NCBI RefSeq assembly: GCF_037782385.1
Contig: NZ_JBBEXD010000004.1
Span: forward strand, 372,001-436,000
DNA length: 64,000 nucleotides
Direction: 5' to 3'
Origin: Ascidiimonas meishanensis
Lineage (GTDB): Bacteria > Bacteroidota > Bacteroidia > Flavobacteriales > Flavobacteriaceae
Shown here: piece by piece, positions 15,678 to 25,100 of the stretch
Position numbering within the stretch: position 1 is the first letter of the stretch
Layout of the letters: every line of letters begins with the position of its first letter
The notes under the pieces: generated by a model
What the model saw: only the letters and a program-made list of their open reading frames with translations
The model's database searches: none
What the model was told of the DNA's origin: nothing
Position numbers and translations under genes: made by a program

Positions 15678-17066
15678 ATGAAAACAAGTATGACAAAAAT
15701 CTTCGGTTTTCTTTTGATGACAATCACACTTATAGGTTGTGGTGAAAAAACAGAGAAAAAAGCAACCGATTTGGTAAAAGTAACGCCTGAAAGCACTTCA
15801 CTAGAAATTGAGAAACCTCAGTTAACATTTGGTTTTATTAAACTAACTGATATGGCTCCTTTGGCTATTGCTAAAGAAAAAGGTTTCTTTGAAGATGAAG
15901 GTTTATTTGTATCTGTAGAAGCACAATCTAACTGGAAAAATGTTTTAGACCGTGTGATTGATGGTCAATTAGATGGATCTCATATGCTAGCAGGGCAACC
16001 TATTGCAGCAGGAGCAGGATTTGGAAGACAAGCAGAATTGGTTACTCCGTTTTCAATGGATTTAAATGGAAATGGAATTACGGTTTCCAATGATGTTTGG
16101 TCCAAAATGAAACAATACATACCAAAAGATTCTGATGGGAAACCAATACACCCTATTAAAGCAGACGCTTTAAAACCAGTTATTACCGATTATAAAAATA
16201 GCGGGAAGCCATTTAAAATGGGAATGGTTTTTCCAGTATCAACACATAACTATGAAATAAGATATTGGCTGGCTGCTGCAGGCATCCATCCAGGAATGTA
16301 CACTGCAAGTAATGTACAAGGACAAATTGATGCAGAAGTTCTCTTATCAGTAACTCCGCCACCACAGATGCCAGCTACGTTAGAAGCTGGAACTATTTAT
16401 GGATACTGTGTAGGAGAACCATGGAATCAACAAGCCGTCTTTAAAGGTATTGGAGTACCAGTTACTACCAATTATGATATTTGGAAAAACAATCCTGAAA
16501 AGGTTTTCGTGATGACCAAGAAATTTATCGAAGATAACCCAAACACAGCCGTTGCGGTTACTAAAGCTTTAATCAGAGCAGGAAAATGGTTAGACGAGCC
16601 TGAAAACAGACCAGAAGCAGTAAAGATTTTATCTATGTCACAATATGTAGGCGCAGATGAAACAGTACTAGCAAACTCAATGACGGGAACTTTTGAATTT
16701 GAAAAAGGAGATAAAAGATCCATGCCAGATTTCAATGTATTCTATAAATACAACGCAACGTATCCATTCTATTCTGATGGCATTTGGTTCCTTACTCAAA
16801 TGAGAAGATGGGGACAAATTCCTGAGTCTAAACCTGCATCTTGGTATTCTGAAACAATTAAAGACATCTACCGCCCAGATATTTGGAAAAAAGCAGCAGA
16901 ATTACTTGTTCAAGAAGGACATATTCCATCATCTGATATTCCTAAAACCGATGGTTACAAACCAACAACATCTGAATTTATAGATGGTAAAACATATGAT
17001 GCTAAAGACCCTCTTGGCTATATCAATAGTTTTAAAATTGGTAACAAAGAAAATTCTTCACTTTAA
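15678..17066 (+). CDS. Nitrate ABC transporter substrate-binding lipoprotein (NrtA-like)
   Basis: 462 residues. A lipoprotein signal peptide ends in the lipobox LIGC (Cys at about 22), so it is anchored at the outer face of the inner membrane. The fold is NrtA/CmpA-type: GFIKLTDMAPLAIAKEKGFFEDEGL, QLDGSHMLAGQPIAAGAGFG, HNYEIRYWLAAAGIHPG, and the diagnostic PPPQMPATLEAGTIYGYCVGEPWNQQAV region, which in NrtA lines the nitrate site. It binds nitrate (possibly nitrite) for the permease and ATPases that follow at 11-, 12- and 17-bp spacings. The related CmpA binds bicarbonate, but the nitrate reductase downstream makes nitrate the likely substrate. Confidence 0.9.
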   Translation: MKTSMTKIFGFLLMTITLIGCGEKTEKKATDLVKVTPESTSLEIEKPQLTFGFIKLTDMAPLAIAKEKGFFEDEGLFVSVEAQSNWKNVLDRVIDGQLDGSHMLAGQPIAAGAGFGRQAELVTPFSMDLNGNGITVSNDVWSKMKQYIPKDSDGKPIHPIKADALKPVITDYKNSGKPFKMGMVFPVSTHNYEIRYWLAAAGIHPGMYTASNVQGQIDAEVLLSVTPPPQMPATLEAGTIYGYCVGEPWNQQAVFKGIGVPVTTNYDIWKNNPEKVFVMTKKFIEDNPNTAVAVTKALIRAGKWLDEPENRPEAVKILSMSQYVGADETVLANSMTGTFEFEKGDKRSMPDFNVFYKYNATYPFYSDGIWFLTQMRRWGQIPESKPASWYSETIKDIYRPDIWKKAAELLVQEGHIPSSDIPKTDGYKPTTSEFIDGKTYDAKDPLGYINSFKIGNKENSSL

Positions 17067-17077
17067 AATTAGAAAAC

Positions 17078-18181
17078 ATGAAACAGAGTGTAACCGTCAA
17101 AGAAGCGCCTGTAAAATGGAATATCGCAACAAAATTTATTTTGTCTAAACTAAGAATGAAGACACCAAAATTTGATTTAAAAACTGCTTTAAAGAAGCTC
17201 TTGATTCCTGTAGTCTCTATTACAGCATTCATTGGTATTTGGCATTTAAGTGCCGATCTTTTAAGGCAGCGAGAAATTGATTTTAGAGTAGAAAAAACGA
17301 TGCAAGATCAAGGTCTAGCGGCTTCAGAAGCATTAAAATCTTGTTTTGCAAGCAATGGAACCAGCTGCCAGACTAATACCCTGCCGTCTCCTGCGCAAGT
17401 ATGGGCATCGGTACAAACATTAATTGATGATCATTATGTCATTAAGCAAGATAAATTAGATTTTATTAATAAAACAGCAGCGGTAAATGCAAAACGAATG
17501 GATAAGGGACAAACCGCTATTGTTTATACTGGTAGACCTTCTTTTATAGATATTGTACTTACTAGCTTAAAAACTGTTTTTGCTGGTTTTCTATTAGCGC
17601 TTTTTATTGCAGTTCCTTTTGGTATTGTAATTGGTCTTAGCGAAACACTTAGAAATGCAATTAACTGGTTTATTCAAGTATTTAAACCCGTATCACCAGT
17701 AGTTTGGTATTTATTGGTGTTTATGATTGTAAAAACCCTACTTATAGGGACTAGCTCAGACAATTCCTTTGTTATTTCCTTTATAAGTGTGGGTCTGTGT
17801 TCTATGTGGGCTACCTTAGTGAATACTGCCATGGGGGTATCATCTGTAGACAAAGATTATATCAACGTAGCAAAAGTCCTTAAGCTTAGGCCTCTTCAAA
17901 AAGTATTTAAGGTAATTCTACCTTCTTCCCTTCCATTAATTTTCACAGGGCTGCGTATTACATTATCTGTTGCATGGATGGTACTTATAGCGATAGAACT
18001 TTTGGCACAAAGCCCTGGTCTAGGACTATTTGTATGGGAAGAGTTTCAGAACGGTGCAAATGACTCTAATTCAAAAATTATTGTAGCCATGTTTGTTATT
18101 GGAATTATAGGGTTTTTATTAGATAGAATCATGCTCACTATACAAAACGCGGTTTCCTTCAATAAAAACGCAACCGCCTAA
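17078..18181 (+). CDS. Nitrate ABC transporter permease (NrtB-like)
   Basis: 367 residues. A first membrane segment at about 48-65 is followed by an unusual soluble insert (about 70-150, containing the pair CFASNGTSC) and then the BPD-type core with five segments from about 165. The EAA loop that contacts the ATPase is visible as YINVAKVLKLRPLQKVFKVILPSSLPLIFTGLR. The extra N-terminal domain is longer than in cyanobacterial NrtB but is shared, as far as I recall, with nitrate permeases of other Bacteroidota and Proteobacteria. It moves nitrate across the inner membrane with the two ATPases downstream. Confidence 0.9.
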   Translation: MKQSVTVKEAPVKWNIATKFILSKLRMKTPKFDLKTALKKLLIPVVSITAFIGIWHLSADLLRQREIDFRVEKTMQDQGLAASEALKSCFASNGTSCQTNTLPSPAQVWASVQTLIDDHYVIKQDKLDFINKTAAVNAKRMDKGQTAIVYTGRPSFIDIVLTSLKTVFAGFLLALFIAVPFGIVIGLSETLRNAINWFIQVFKPVSPVVWYLLVFMIVKTLLIGTSSDNSFVISFISVGLCSMWATLVNTAMGVSSVDKDYINVAKVLKLRPLQKVFKVILPSSLPLIFTGLRITLSVAWMVLIAIELLAQSPGLGLFVWEEFQNGANDSNSKIIVAMFVIGIIGFLLDRIMLTIQNAVSFNKNATA

Positions 18182-18193
18182 AACAAAACTCCT

Positions 18194-19033
18194 ATGGCAT
18201 ACTTAGAATTAAATAACATTTACAAAAACTATGGAGAGGGTGACAATCTCACTGAAGTATTATCAAATATTAATCTTTCCATAGAAGAAGGAGAATTTGT
18301 AGCAATCGTAGGGTTTACAGGCAGTGGTAAAACCACCTTAGTGAATTTAATTAATGGCTTGCTACAACCCACAAGTGGAGAAGTGCTTTTTAAAGGAGAA
18401 CCAGTTAAAGGCACCAGTCATGAACGTGGTGTTATCTTTCAAAATTACTCATTGTTACCATGGCTAACAGTAGGTCAAAATATAGCTATGGCGGTGCGGG
18501 AAGCATTTCCCAAGGAAAACAGTAAAACCATAAAGCAGAGAGTAGCAGAGTATGTAGAAATGGTTCATTTAACACCTGCAATGAACAAACGTCCAAAAGA
18601 ATTGTCTGGAGGAATGCGGCAACGAGTAGCGGTAGCAAGAGCATTAGCAATGGATCCAGAGATGATTATTATGGACGAACCTTTGGGAGCCTTAGATGCT
18701 TTAACTCGTGGAAATCTTCAAGATGAAATACTCAATATTTGGAATAAAGATAAAAGAACTGCCCTCTTAATAACCAATGATGTTGATGAAGGAATTTACA
18801 TGGCAGACAGAATTATACCGCTTCGTCCCGGCCCCAAAGCAACCTTAGGTCCAGAGTTTAAAATCAATATTGATAGACCGCGTGATAAAACAGCATTAAA
18901 CGACAACCCTGATTTTAAGAAAACAAGAAATGCAATTATTGAATACCTCATGGATATCGGGGAAGAACGTAAATCTGTTTCTAAAAAAGTCTATCAACTA
19001 CCTGATTTAAGACCAAAAGACTTTGTAGCCTAA
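18194..19033 (+). CDS. Nitrate ABC transporter ATPase 1 (NrtC/NrtD-like)
   Basis: 279 residues. Walker A GFTGSGKTTLVN (about 40-51), Q-loop FQNYSLLPW, signature LSGGMRQRVAVARALA and Walker B MIIMDEPLGALDALTR. The H-loop position reads LLITNDVDEG, so the usual switch His (THDVDEA) is replaced by Asn. This gene lacks the consensus His while its partner at 19051 keeps it (ITHDVDEA), which suggests a heterodimeric ATPase with one degenerate site. Neither protein has the C-terminal NrtA-like domain of cyanobacterial NrtC. Confidence 0.92.
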   Translation: MAYLELNNIYKNYGEGDNLTEVLSNINLSIEEGEFVAIVGFTGSGKTTLVNLINGLLQPTSGEVLFKGEPVKGTSHERGVIFQNYSLLPWLTVGQNIAMAVREAFPKENSKTIKQRVAEYVEMVHLTPAMNKRPKELSGGMRQRVAVARALAMDPEMIIMDEPLGALDALTRGNLQDEILNIWNKDKRTALLITNDVDEGIYMADRIIPLRPGPKATLGPEFKINIDRPRDKTALNDNPDFKKTRNAIIEYLMDIGEERKSVSKKVYQLPDLRPKDFVA

Positions 19034-19050
19034 TCTTTAAACCAAAAAGT

Positions 19051-19875
19051 ATGAGTATAGAAACCTTAGAAAAAACTGTGATTGAAGAAAATGCAATTGC
19101 ATCTTCATCAAACGTAATGCTGGATTTAAAGAATCTCAAAAAGGTATACCCAACTCCAAAAGGAGATTACGTAGTACTGGAACATTTGAACCTTCAGATA
19201 ATGAATGAAGAGTTTGTAACCATTATTGGGCATTCCGGATGCGGCAAAACAACCATGCTGTCCATGATTGCAGGACTCAATCCTATCTCCGAAGGAAACA
19301 TATCGGTACTAGGAAACCCAATAAAAGGACCTGGCCCCGATAGAGGGGTTATTTTTCAGGCACCCAGCTTAATGCCGTGGATGACCGCCTTGCAAAATGT
19401 ACTTTTAGGAGTAAATCGCGTATTCCCGCATGCCTCTAAAAAACAAAGGAAAGATATCGCCAAATATTATCTGCACAAAGTAGGTCTTGATGGAGCCTTT
19501 AATAAAAAGGCAAATGAACTCTCTCAAGGGATGCAACAACGTGTTGGAATAGCCAGAGCTTTTGCCATCAAACCCAAAGTACTATTACTGGATGAGCCTT
19601 TTGGGATGTTAGATTCTCTTACCCGAGGAGAATTACAGGATATTCTTATTGAAATTTGGAATAAAGAAAAAATTACCGCAGTAATGATTACGCACGATGT
19701 AGATGAAGCCATTTTCTTAGCAGATCGTGTTGTAATGATGACTAGCGGACCTCGAGCCAAAATAGGAGATATCCTAGAAATAGATTTTGAAAGACCTCGT
19801 ACTCGAAAATCGGTATTAGAACATGACGATTATTACCATTACAGAAAACATCTCATTGATTTCCTAGAACATTAA
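19051..19875 (+). CDS. Nitrate ABC transporter ATPase 2 (NrtD-like)
   Basis: 274 residues. Walker A GHSGCGKTTMLS, Q-loop FQAPSLMPW, signature LSQGMQQRVGIARAFA, Walker B VLLLDEPFGMLDSLTR and H-loop MITHDVDEAIFLADR are all intact. The signature has Gln in place of the usual Gly (LSQG), a common variant in this subfamily. A C-terminal extension of about 30 residues (EIDFERPRTRKSVLEHDDYYHYRKHLIDFLEH, given here as the end of the protein at about 243-274) is typical of nitrate/taurine ATPases. It pairs with the ATPase encoded 17 bp upstream. Confidence 0.92.
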   Translation: MSIETLEKTVIEENAIASSSNVMLDLKNLKKVYPTPKGDYVVLEHLNLQIMNEEFVTIIGHSGCGKTTMLSMIAGLNPISEGNISVLGNPIKGPGPDRGVIFQAPSLMPWMTALQNVLLGVNRVFPHASKKQRKDIAKYYLHKVGLDGAFNKKANELSQGMQQRVGIARAFAIKPKVLLLDEPFGMLDSLTRGELQDILIEIWNKEKITAVMITHDVDEAIFLADRVVMMTSGPRAKIGDILEIDFERPRTRKSVLEHDDYYHYRKHLIDFLEH

Positions 19876-19903
19876 ATAATTACCAATTCTAAAAATAAAG
19901 ATT

Positions 19904-21181
19904 ATGAATAAGAATTACATACTGATTGTTTTAACCCTTTTTTGGATGACAACAGCAACCTCCCAATTTGTATTAGATGGGCAGTTTAGACCAAGAGCAG
20001 AATACCGTAATGGCTTTGGAACTCTAATAGAAGATGGAACCGACCCCGGTTTTTCTGTCGCAACAAGAGCGCGTTTAAACGCTGGATACAGTTCAGAAAC
20101 TTACAAATTTTATTTAAGTATACAAGATGTAATGGTTTGGGGTGAAAACAGGCAGATTTTGCCAAATGATCAAAACAACTCATTTGCTGTTTTTGAAGCG
20201 TGGGCACAACTTAATTTTGGATCCGGATGGTCAACAAAATTAGGTAGACAAGTACTGTCTTATGATGACCAAAGAATTCTTGGTGGTTTAGATTGGGCGC
20301 AGCAAGGTCGTAACCATGATGCCGCATTGATAAAATATTCTAAAGACAAATTTATCCTTGATTTTGCATTTGCTTTTAACCAAGATTTCCCTAATGTCGG
20401 AGGATTTCAATCTGAAGGAAACACTTTTAACACCACTGGTTTATTCACGTATAAAACCATGCAAATGATTTATGCAAAACAAAAGTGGACGAATTTTACT
20501 GGAAGCCTACTATTATTAAATAATGGTTTCCAAAATTTTGATGGCGCAGGTGATGGAGATGGAGTGAGCAATCTACAAACCTTAGGAACTCATTTGGTTT
20601 ATGACAAAGGTAATTTTAATGCAGCATTAAATGCCTTTATACAAACAGGAGAACGCCAAGGAGAATTAGATGTAAAAGGCGCTTATCTATTAGGGTTGGA
20701 TCTAACTTACAAAGCAACTAGCAAAGTAAAACTCACCGCAGGAGTAGAAGTGATAAGCGGTAATGACGGTGGTGCAAATGAAACGGGGGCTTTTTTCCCA
20801 CTTTATGGAACCAACCATAAATTCAATGGTTATATGGATTATTTCTACGTAGGTAATCACGCTAACTCTGTAGGGTTAGTAGATTTCCATTTGGGAGCAA
20901 ACTTTGACCTTGGAAATAAATCGAGCTTGATGGCCAAAGTGCTAAATTTTAGCGGAGAGCAGGATTTACCAAGTGGAGAGAATGCTTTAGGAACCGAAGT
21001 TGATTTGGTATTCACAAAAGGATTTAAAGGTTTTGCACTCAAAATAGGGTATTCTCACCTATTCCCGGCAGATGGTATGTATGAATTAAAAGGAGTTGCA
21101 GAAAATGTAGCTGCTGACACTCAAAATTGGGCCTGGGCAATGTTAATTATCAAGCCTAAGTTTTTAAATACCAGTAAATAA
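19904..21181 (+). CDS. Outer-membrane porin, alginate-export-like family
   Basis: 425 residues with a signal peptide (residues 1-20, cleavage near TATSQF). The rest is a beta-barrel with alternating aromatic strands: FRPRAEYRNGFGTLI, TRARLNAGYSSETYKFYLSIQDV, WSTKLGRQVLSYDDQRILGGLDWAQQGRNHDAALIKY. This fits the alginate-export (AlgE-like) barrel family, used in Bacteroidota as a general small-anion porin. It lies 28 bp after the second ATPase at the end of the transporter operon, so it probably lets nitrate through the outer membrane. The terminal residues lack the usual C-terminal Phe (ends NTSK). Confidence 0.82.
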   Translation: MNKNYILIVLTLFWMTTATSQFVLDGQFRPRAEYRNGFGTLIEDGTDPGFSVATRARLNAGYSSETYKFYLSIQDVMVWGENRQILPNDQNNSFAVFEAWAQLNFGSGWSTKLGRQVLSYDDQRILGGLDWAQQGRNHDAALIKYSKDKFILDFAFAFNQDFPNVGGFQSEGNTFNTTGLFTYKTMQMIYAKQKWTNFTGSLLLLNNGFQNFDGAGDGDGVSNLQTLGTHLVYDKGNFNAALNAFIQTGERQGELDVKGAYLLGLDLTYKATSKVKLTAGVEVISGNDGGANETGAFFPLYGTNHKFNGYMDYFYVGNHANSVGLVDFHLGANFDLGNKSSLMAKVLNFSGEQDLPSGENALGTEVDLVFTKGFKGFALKIGYSHLFPADGMYELKGVAENVAADTQNWAWAMLIIKPKFLNTSK

Positions 21182-21252
21182 GAGCGTATATTTCAATAGT
21201 TTAAAGTTAGCTCTACTTGAAACAAAAAATTGGTTAAAACTCTAAAATTTAA

Positions 21253-21295
21253 AGGTGATCACCTCTTGCAGTAGTCTAATAATGTATTAATTTTG
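21253..21295 (+). promoter_or_regulatory. Promoter of the response regulator with a palindromic operator
   Basis: A consensus Bacteroidota promoter is visible: TTG at 21266-21268, a 19-bp spacer, and TAATTTTG at 21288-21295. The start codon ATG at 21301 begins only five bases after the -7 element, so the transcript may start at or within the ATG (leaderless). A perfect 12-bp palindrome AGGTGATCACCT at 21253-21264 abuts the -33 element, a place for an activator. Confidence 0.65.
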
Positions 21296-21300
21296 TTTGA

Positions 21301-21987
21301 ATGGAACAACACACTATAAACGATACCATTCAAATTGTTTTAGCAGATGATCATGCTTTAGTGCGTGATGGTATCAGAGCTTTACTAGAAGAAGAGACAG
21401 ATTTAGAGGTGATAGGAGAAGTGAGCAATGGGAAAGAAGCAATAGCCTTGGTGTTGGAAAAACAGCCCGACATTTTAATTATTGATATAAGAATGCCAGA
21501 AATGGATGGTATTCAAACCGTTGAAAATTTAAATAAGAATAAAACTGATGTTAAGTGTATTATTCTATCCATGCATGATTCTGAAGAATATATTTTAAAC
21601 TCAGTTAAAGCAGGTGCATCAGGTTATTTACTAAAAGATACTGATAAAACTGAATTCATTAAAGCCATACATGTGGTGAGTGAAGGAGGAAAATATTTTA
21701 GTGGAGACATTTCAAATGTGTTAGTAAATAACCTGTTAAGCCAAGAGAAACAAACCAAAGTAGAAGAAGTAACTGAAAAGAGTAAATCAAATCCTTTTGA
21801 TTTGACAAACAAAGAATTACAAGTTATTAAATTGATACTTGCGGGCTATACTAACAAAGAAATCTCCGAAAAACTTGAAAAGAGTAAACGCACTATTGAG
21901 ACACATCGTTTTAATTTAATGCGTAAGATGCAGGTGAAAAATTTAATTGAACTTTCAAAAAAAGCAAGTGGTTTAGACCTTAATTAG
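21301..21987 (+). CDS. NarL/NreC-type response regulator
   Basis: 228 residues. Receiver domain IQIVLADDHALVRDGIRALLEEE with the acidic pair DD (16-17) and the phospho-acceptor Asp in DILIIDIRMPEMDGIQTV (about residue 63), then SMHDSEEY and the Lys of GYLLKDTDK. The C-terminal LuxR-type HTH is NPFDLTNKELQVIKLILAGYTNKEISEKLEKSKRTIETHR (here described over about 163-202). It probably receives phosphate from the NarX-like kinase at 7911 and activates nitrate genes such as the reductase 160 bp downstream. Kinase and regulator are encoded 12 kb apart on opposite strands. Confidence 0.92.
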   Translation: MEQHTINDTIQIVLADDHALVRDGIRALLEEETDLEVIGEVSNGKEAIALVLEKQPDILIIDIRMPEMDGIQTVENLNKNKTDVKCIILSMHDSEEYILNSVKAGASGYLLKDTDKTEFIKAIHVVSEGGKYFSGDISNVLVNNLLSQEKQTKVEEVTEKSKSNPFDLTNKELQVIKLILAGYTNKEISEKLEKSKRTIETHRFNLMRKMQVKNLIELSKKASGLDLN

Positions 21988-22036
21988 GGAATATAGACTG
22001 CCCCGCTATTTTAATCTCATAAATTCTCCCTGAATT

Positions 22037-22055
22037 AATTATCAGTCTGATAATT
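22037..22055. promoter_or_regulatory. Perfect 9-1-9 palindrome upstream of the nitrate reductase
   Basis: AATTATCAG, one base, CTGATAATT is a perfect inverted repeat about 95-115 nt upstream of the reductase ATG. It lies between the response regulator stop and a hairpin that may be a terminator (22081-22108). It differs from the ACGTA boxes, so a different protein is likely, perhaps the NarL-type regulator next door. Confidence 0.5.
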
Positions 22056-22080
22056 ATAAGCCTTAGTATTATTAAATCTT

Positions 22081-22108
22081 TACCCCATTTTAAAGGGTAT
22101 TTTTTTAA
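22081..22108 (+). terminator. Short hairpin with T-run between the response regulator and nitrate reductase
   Basis: TACCC and GGGTA flank a nine-base loop and are followed by seven Ts and more A/T. It is correctly oriented to end the response-regulator transcript. As it is only 42 nt before the reductase ATG and downstream of the palindrome at 22037, it could alternatively be a leader attenuator of the reductase gene. Confidence 0.5.
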
Positions 22109-22149
22109 TTTACTCTTGTAATTAAATAATGTAAAGAACTTCTTTGGTA

Positions 22150-25100
22150 ATGCATAAAAACAAAAGTTTTAATACCATTTGTTCATATTGTGGTGTTGGA
22201 TGTGGAATAACGGTAACAAAGGATAATCTTGGCACACTGGTGGTTACAGGAGATGAGAAATACCCTGTCAATAAGGGAATGCTATGTTCAAAAGGTAAAA
22301 ATTTAAACTACGTAGCACAAGATATAAGTGATAGAATTTTGTATCCAGAAATGCGATGGAGTCGCAATCATCCCTTGCAACGTATTACCTGGGACATTGC
22401 TTTTAAAAGAGCCGCTTCTGTATTTCAAAGCATCATTGATAAATTTGGGCCTGATAGTGTAGGCTTTTATGTTTCTGGTCAATGTCTTACAGAAGAATAC
22501 TATTTAGCTAATAAAATCACCAAAGGATTCATTGGAACCAACAATATAGATACCAACTCGCGCTTATGTATGAGTTCCGCAGTTGTTGGATATAAAAAAA
22601 CCTTAGGGGAAGATGCTGTCCCCATTGCTTATGAAGATATTGAATTGGCAGATTGCTTTTTGATAGCAGGTGCAAATCCAGCATGGTGTCATCCAATTTT
22701 ATTTAGAAGACTGGAAAAACACAAAGAAGAAAATCCAGATGTAAAGATTATAGTTGTAGACCCAAGAAAGACCCAAACATGTGCTTTGGCAGATGTCCAT
22801 TTGCAGATTTTACCCGGTACTGATGTTATTCTTTTCAATGCAATAGCCAGATGGCTTATTGAAAGAAAAAAAATTGATCATACTTTCATTAAAAAGCACA
22901 CCTCAAATTTTGAAGCTTGCAAACAAAGTGCTTTTCAACTTACGCTAAGTCAGGCGGCAACTAAATGCGGAATTACCAAAGACGAAATCAAACAAACAGC
23001 AAGACTAATTGGCAACGCTCATAAATTTATTAGCATGTGGACTATGGGGTTAAACCAAAGTGTTATTGGCGTAGATAAAAACCTCTCTTTACTTAATATT
23101 TCACTACTTACCGGGCAGATCGGAAAGCCTGGATGTGGCCCATTTTCATTAACAGGTCAACCCAATGCAATGGGAGGAAGAGAAGTTGGGGGAATGGCTA
23201 GTCTTTTAGCTGCTCACAGAGATTTAAACGACCCGAAACACCGTAAAGAAGTGCAAGAGTTTTGGGGAGGAAAACCTATTAGTAAAAATGCGGGCTTTAC
23301 TGCAACCGAAATGTTTGATGCACTTGAAAATGGTAAATTAAAAGCTATTTGGATAATTTGTACCAATCCGGTAGTGAGTATGCCCAACGCTCGTAAAATT
23401 GAAAAAGCACTAAAAAAAGCTAGTTTTGTAATTGTTCAAGATATTTCTCATAACTCGGAGACCACTAAATACGCAGACCTATTATTGCCAGCAGCTGGAT
23501 GGCTGGAAAAAGAGGGAACCATGACTAATTCAGAGCGAAGAATAAGTTACCTACCTAAAGTAATGGACGCACCGGGAGAAGCCATGCCAGATGTTGAAAT
23601 ACTATGGCGTTTTGCTCAAGAAATGGGCTTTAGGGGGTTTGATTATAATTCTACGAGTGAAGTTTATGATGAATATTGCCTAATGACCAAGGATACCAAT
23701 ATTGATATTTCTGGACTCTCCTATGATCGTCTGAAAAAAGAAGGGAGTTTTCAATGGCCTGTTCCCCACAAAACGCACCAAGGAACATCCCGGCTTTTTG
23801 AAGATCAGCAATACTATACCGCAGACAAAAAGGCGCATTTTAATGCACCCAGAAAATTATACAATCAATCTGAAGAAACAAGTCTTGAATATCCGCTAAT
23901 TCTAAATACAGGGAGAGTGCGAGATCAATGGCATACCAGAACTAAGACAGGAAAAGTAAAACGATTGCTTACTCATATTCCATCTCCCTACTTAGAAATG
24001 AATAAGGTAGATGCGTTTTTGCTAGGAATAAATGACAATGATATTGCAGTCATAAAAAGTCGTAGGGGAAGTGTCCGGGTAAAGGTTAAAATAAACTTTG
24101 ATATTAGAGAAAAAGTGGTCTTTTTACCAATGCACTGGGGTAAAATATTGAATAGCGATTTTAGTAGAGCGAATAACCTAACGAACGATTTGGTAGACCC
24201 TATCTCTAAAGAACCCGATTTTAAATACTGTGCTGTACGTGTAGAAAAATATCAAAAACCAAAACAGAAAATCATAGTGGTGGGTGCGGGTGCAGCAGCC
24301 TATAGATTTGTAGTATCATACAGAGAGAAAAACGAAATAGATGAACTGCATGTATTCTCCAAAGAACCCTATCCGTTTTATAATAGAGTATTACTCCCAG
24401 AATATGTAAATGAAGAACTTCCATGGGAAGCTTTACAAAAGTTAAAACAGGGGGAGTTAAACAAACTAGACGTTACTTTATATGCCGGAAATGGAATTGC
24501 AGCTATAGATGCTGAAAAGAAAATTGTAAAAGATGATACTGGTAAAGAGCATGCATACGACCTATTGGTGATGGCAACTGGCAGTAGCGCATTTGTACCA
24601 ACAGAAGTTAGAATGGATTTACCGGGCAGATTCACCATGAGAGAACGTAATCATGCTGATAAATTAAAGCGTTATTTACAAGAAACAGGCTTGCCACCAT
24701 CACAACAACATGTAGTAATTGTTGGAGGTGGTCTCTTAGGCTTAGAACTCGCAGCATCACTTAAAAAAATCAATATTAATATAAGTATTATTCAGCGTGC
24801 ACCCAGATTAATGGAAAGACAACTAGACCCTGTTGCTAGTAGGTTACTTGCGGAAGACGTGGCAGAGAGAGGTATTCAGGTGTACTTTGATAATGAAGTC
24901 AGCACCGTTTTTGAAGAACCAGAAAGTAACCAAACCATTCAAGTAACTTTAAAAACTGGCCGAACCATTACCTGTAACGCCATTGTTTATGCTATAGGAA
25001 CAAGACCTAATATAGCCCTTGCCAAACAAGCAAATATTGAAACCCGAAGAGGAGTTGTAGTCAATTCTTATTTACAAAGTAGCAACCCAGAGATTTTTGC

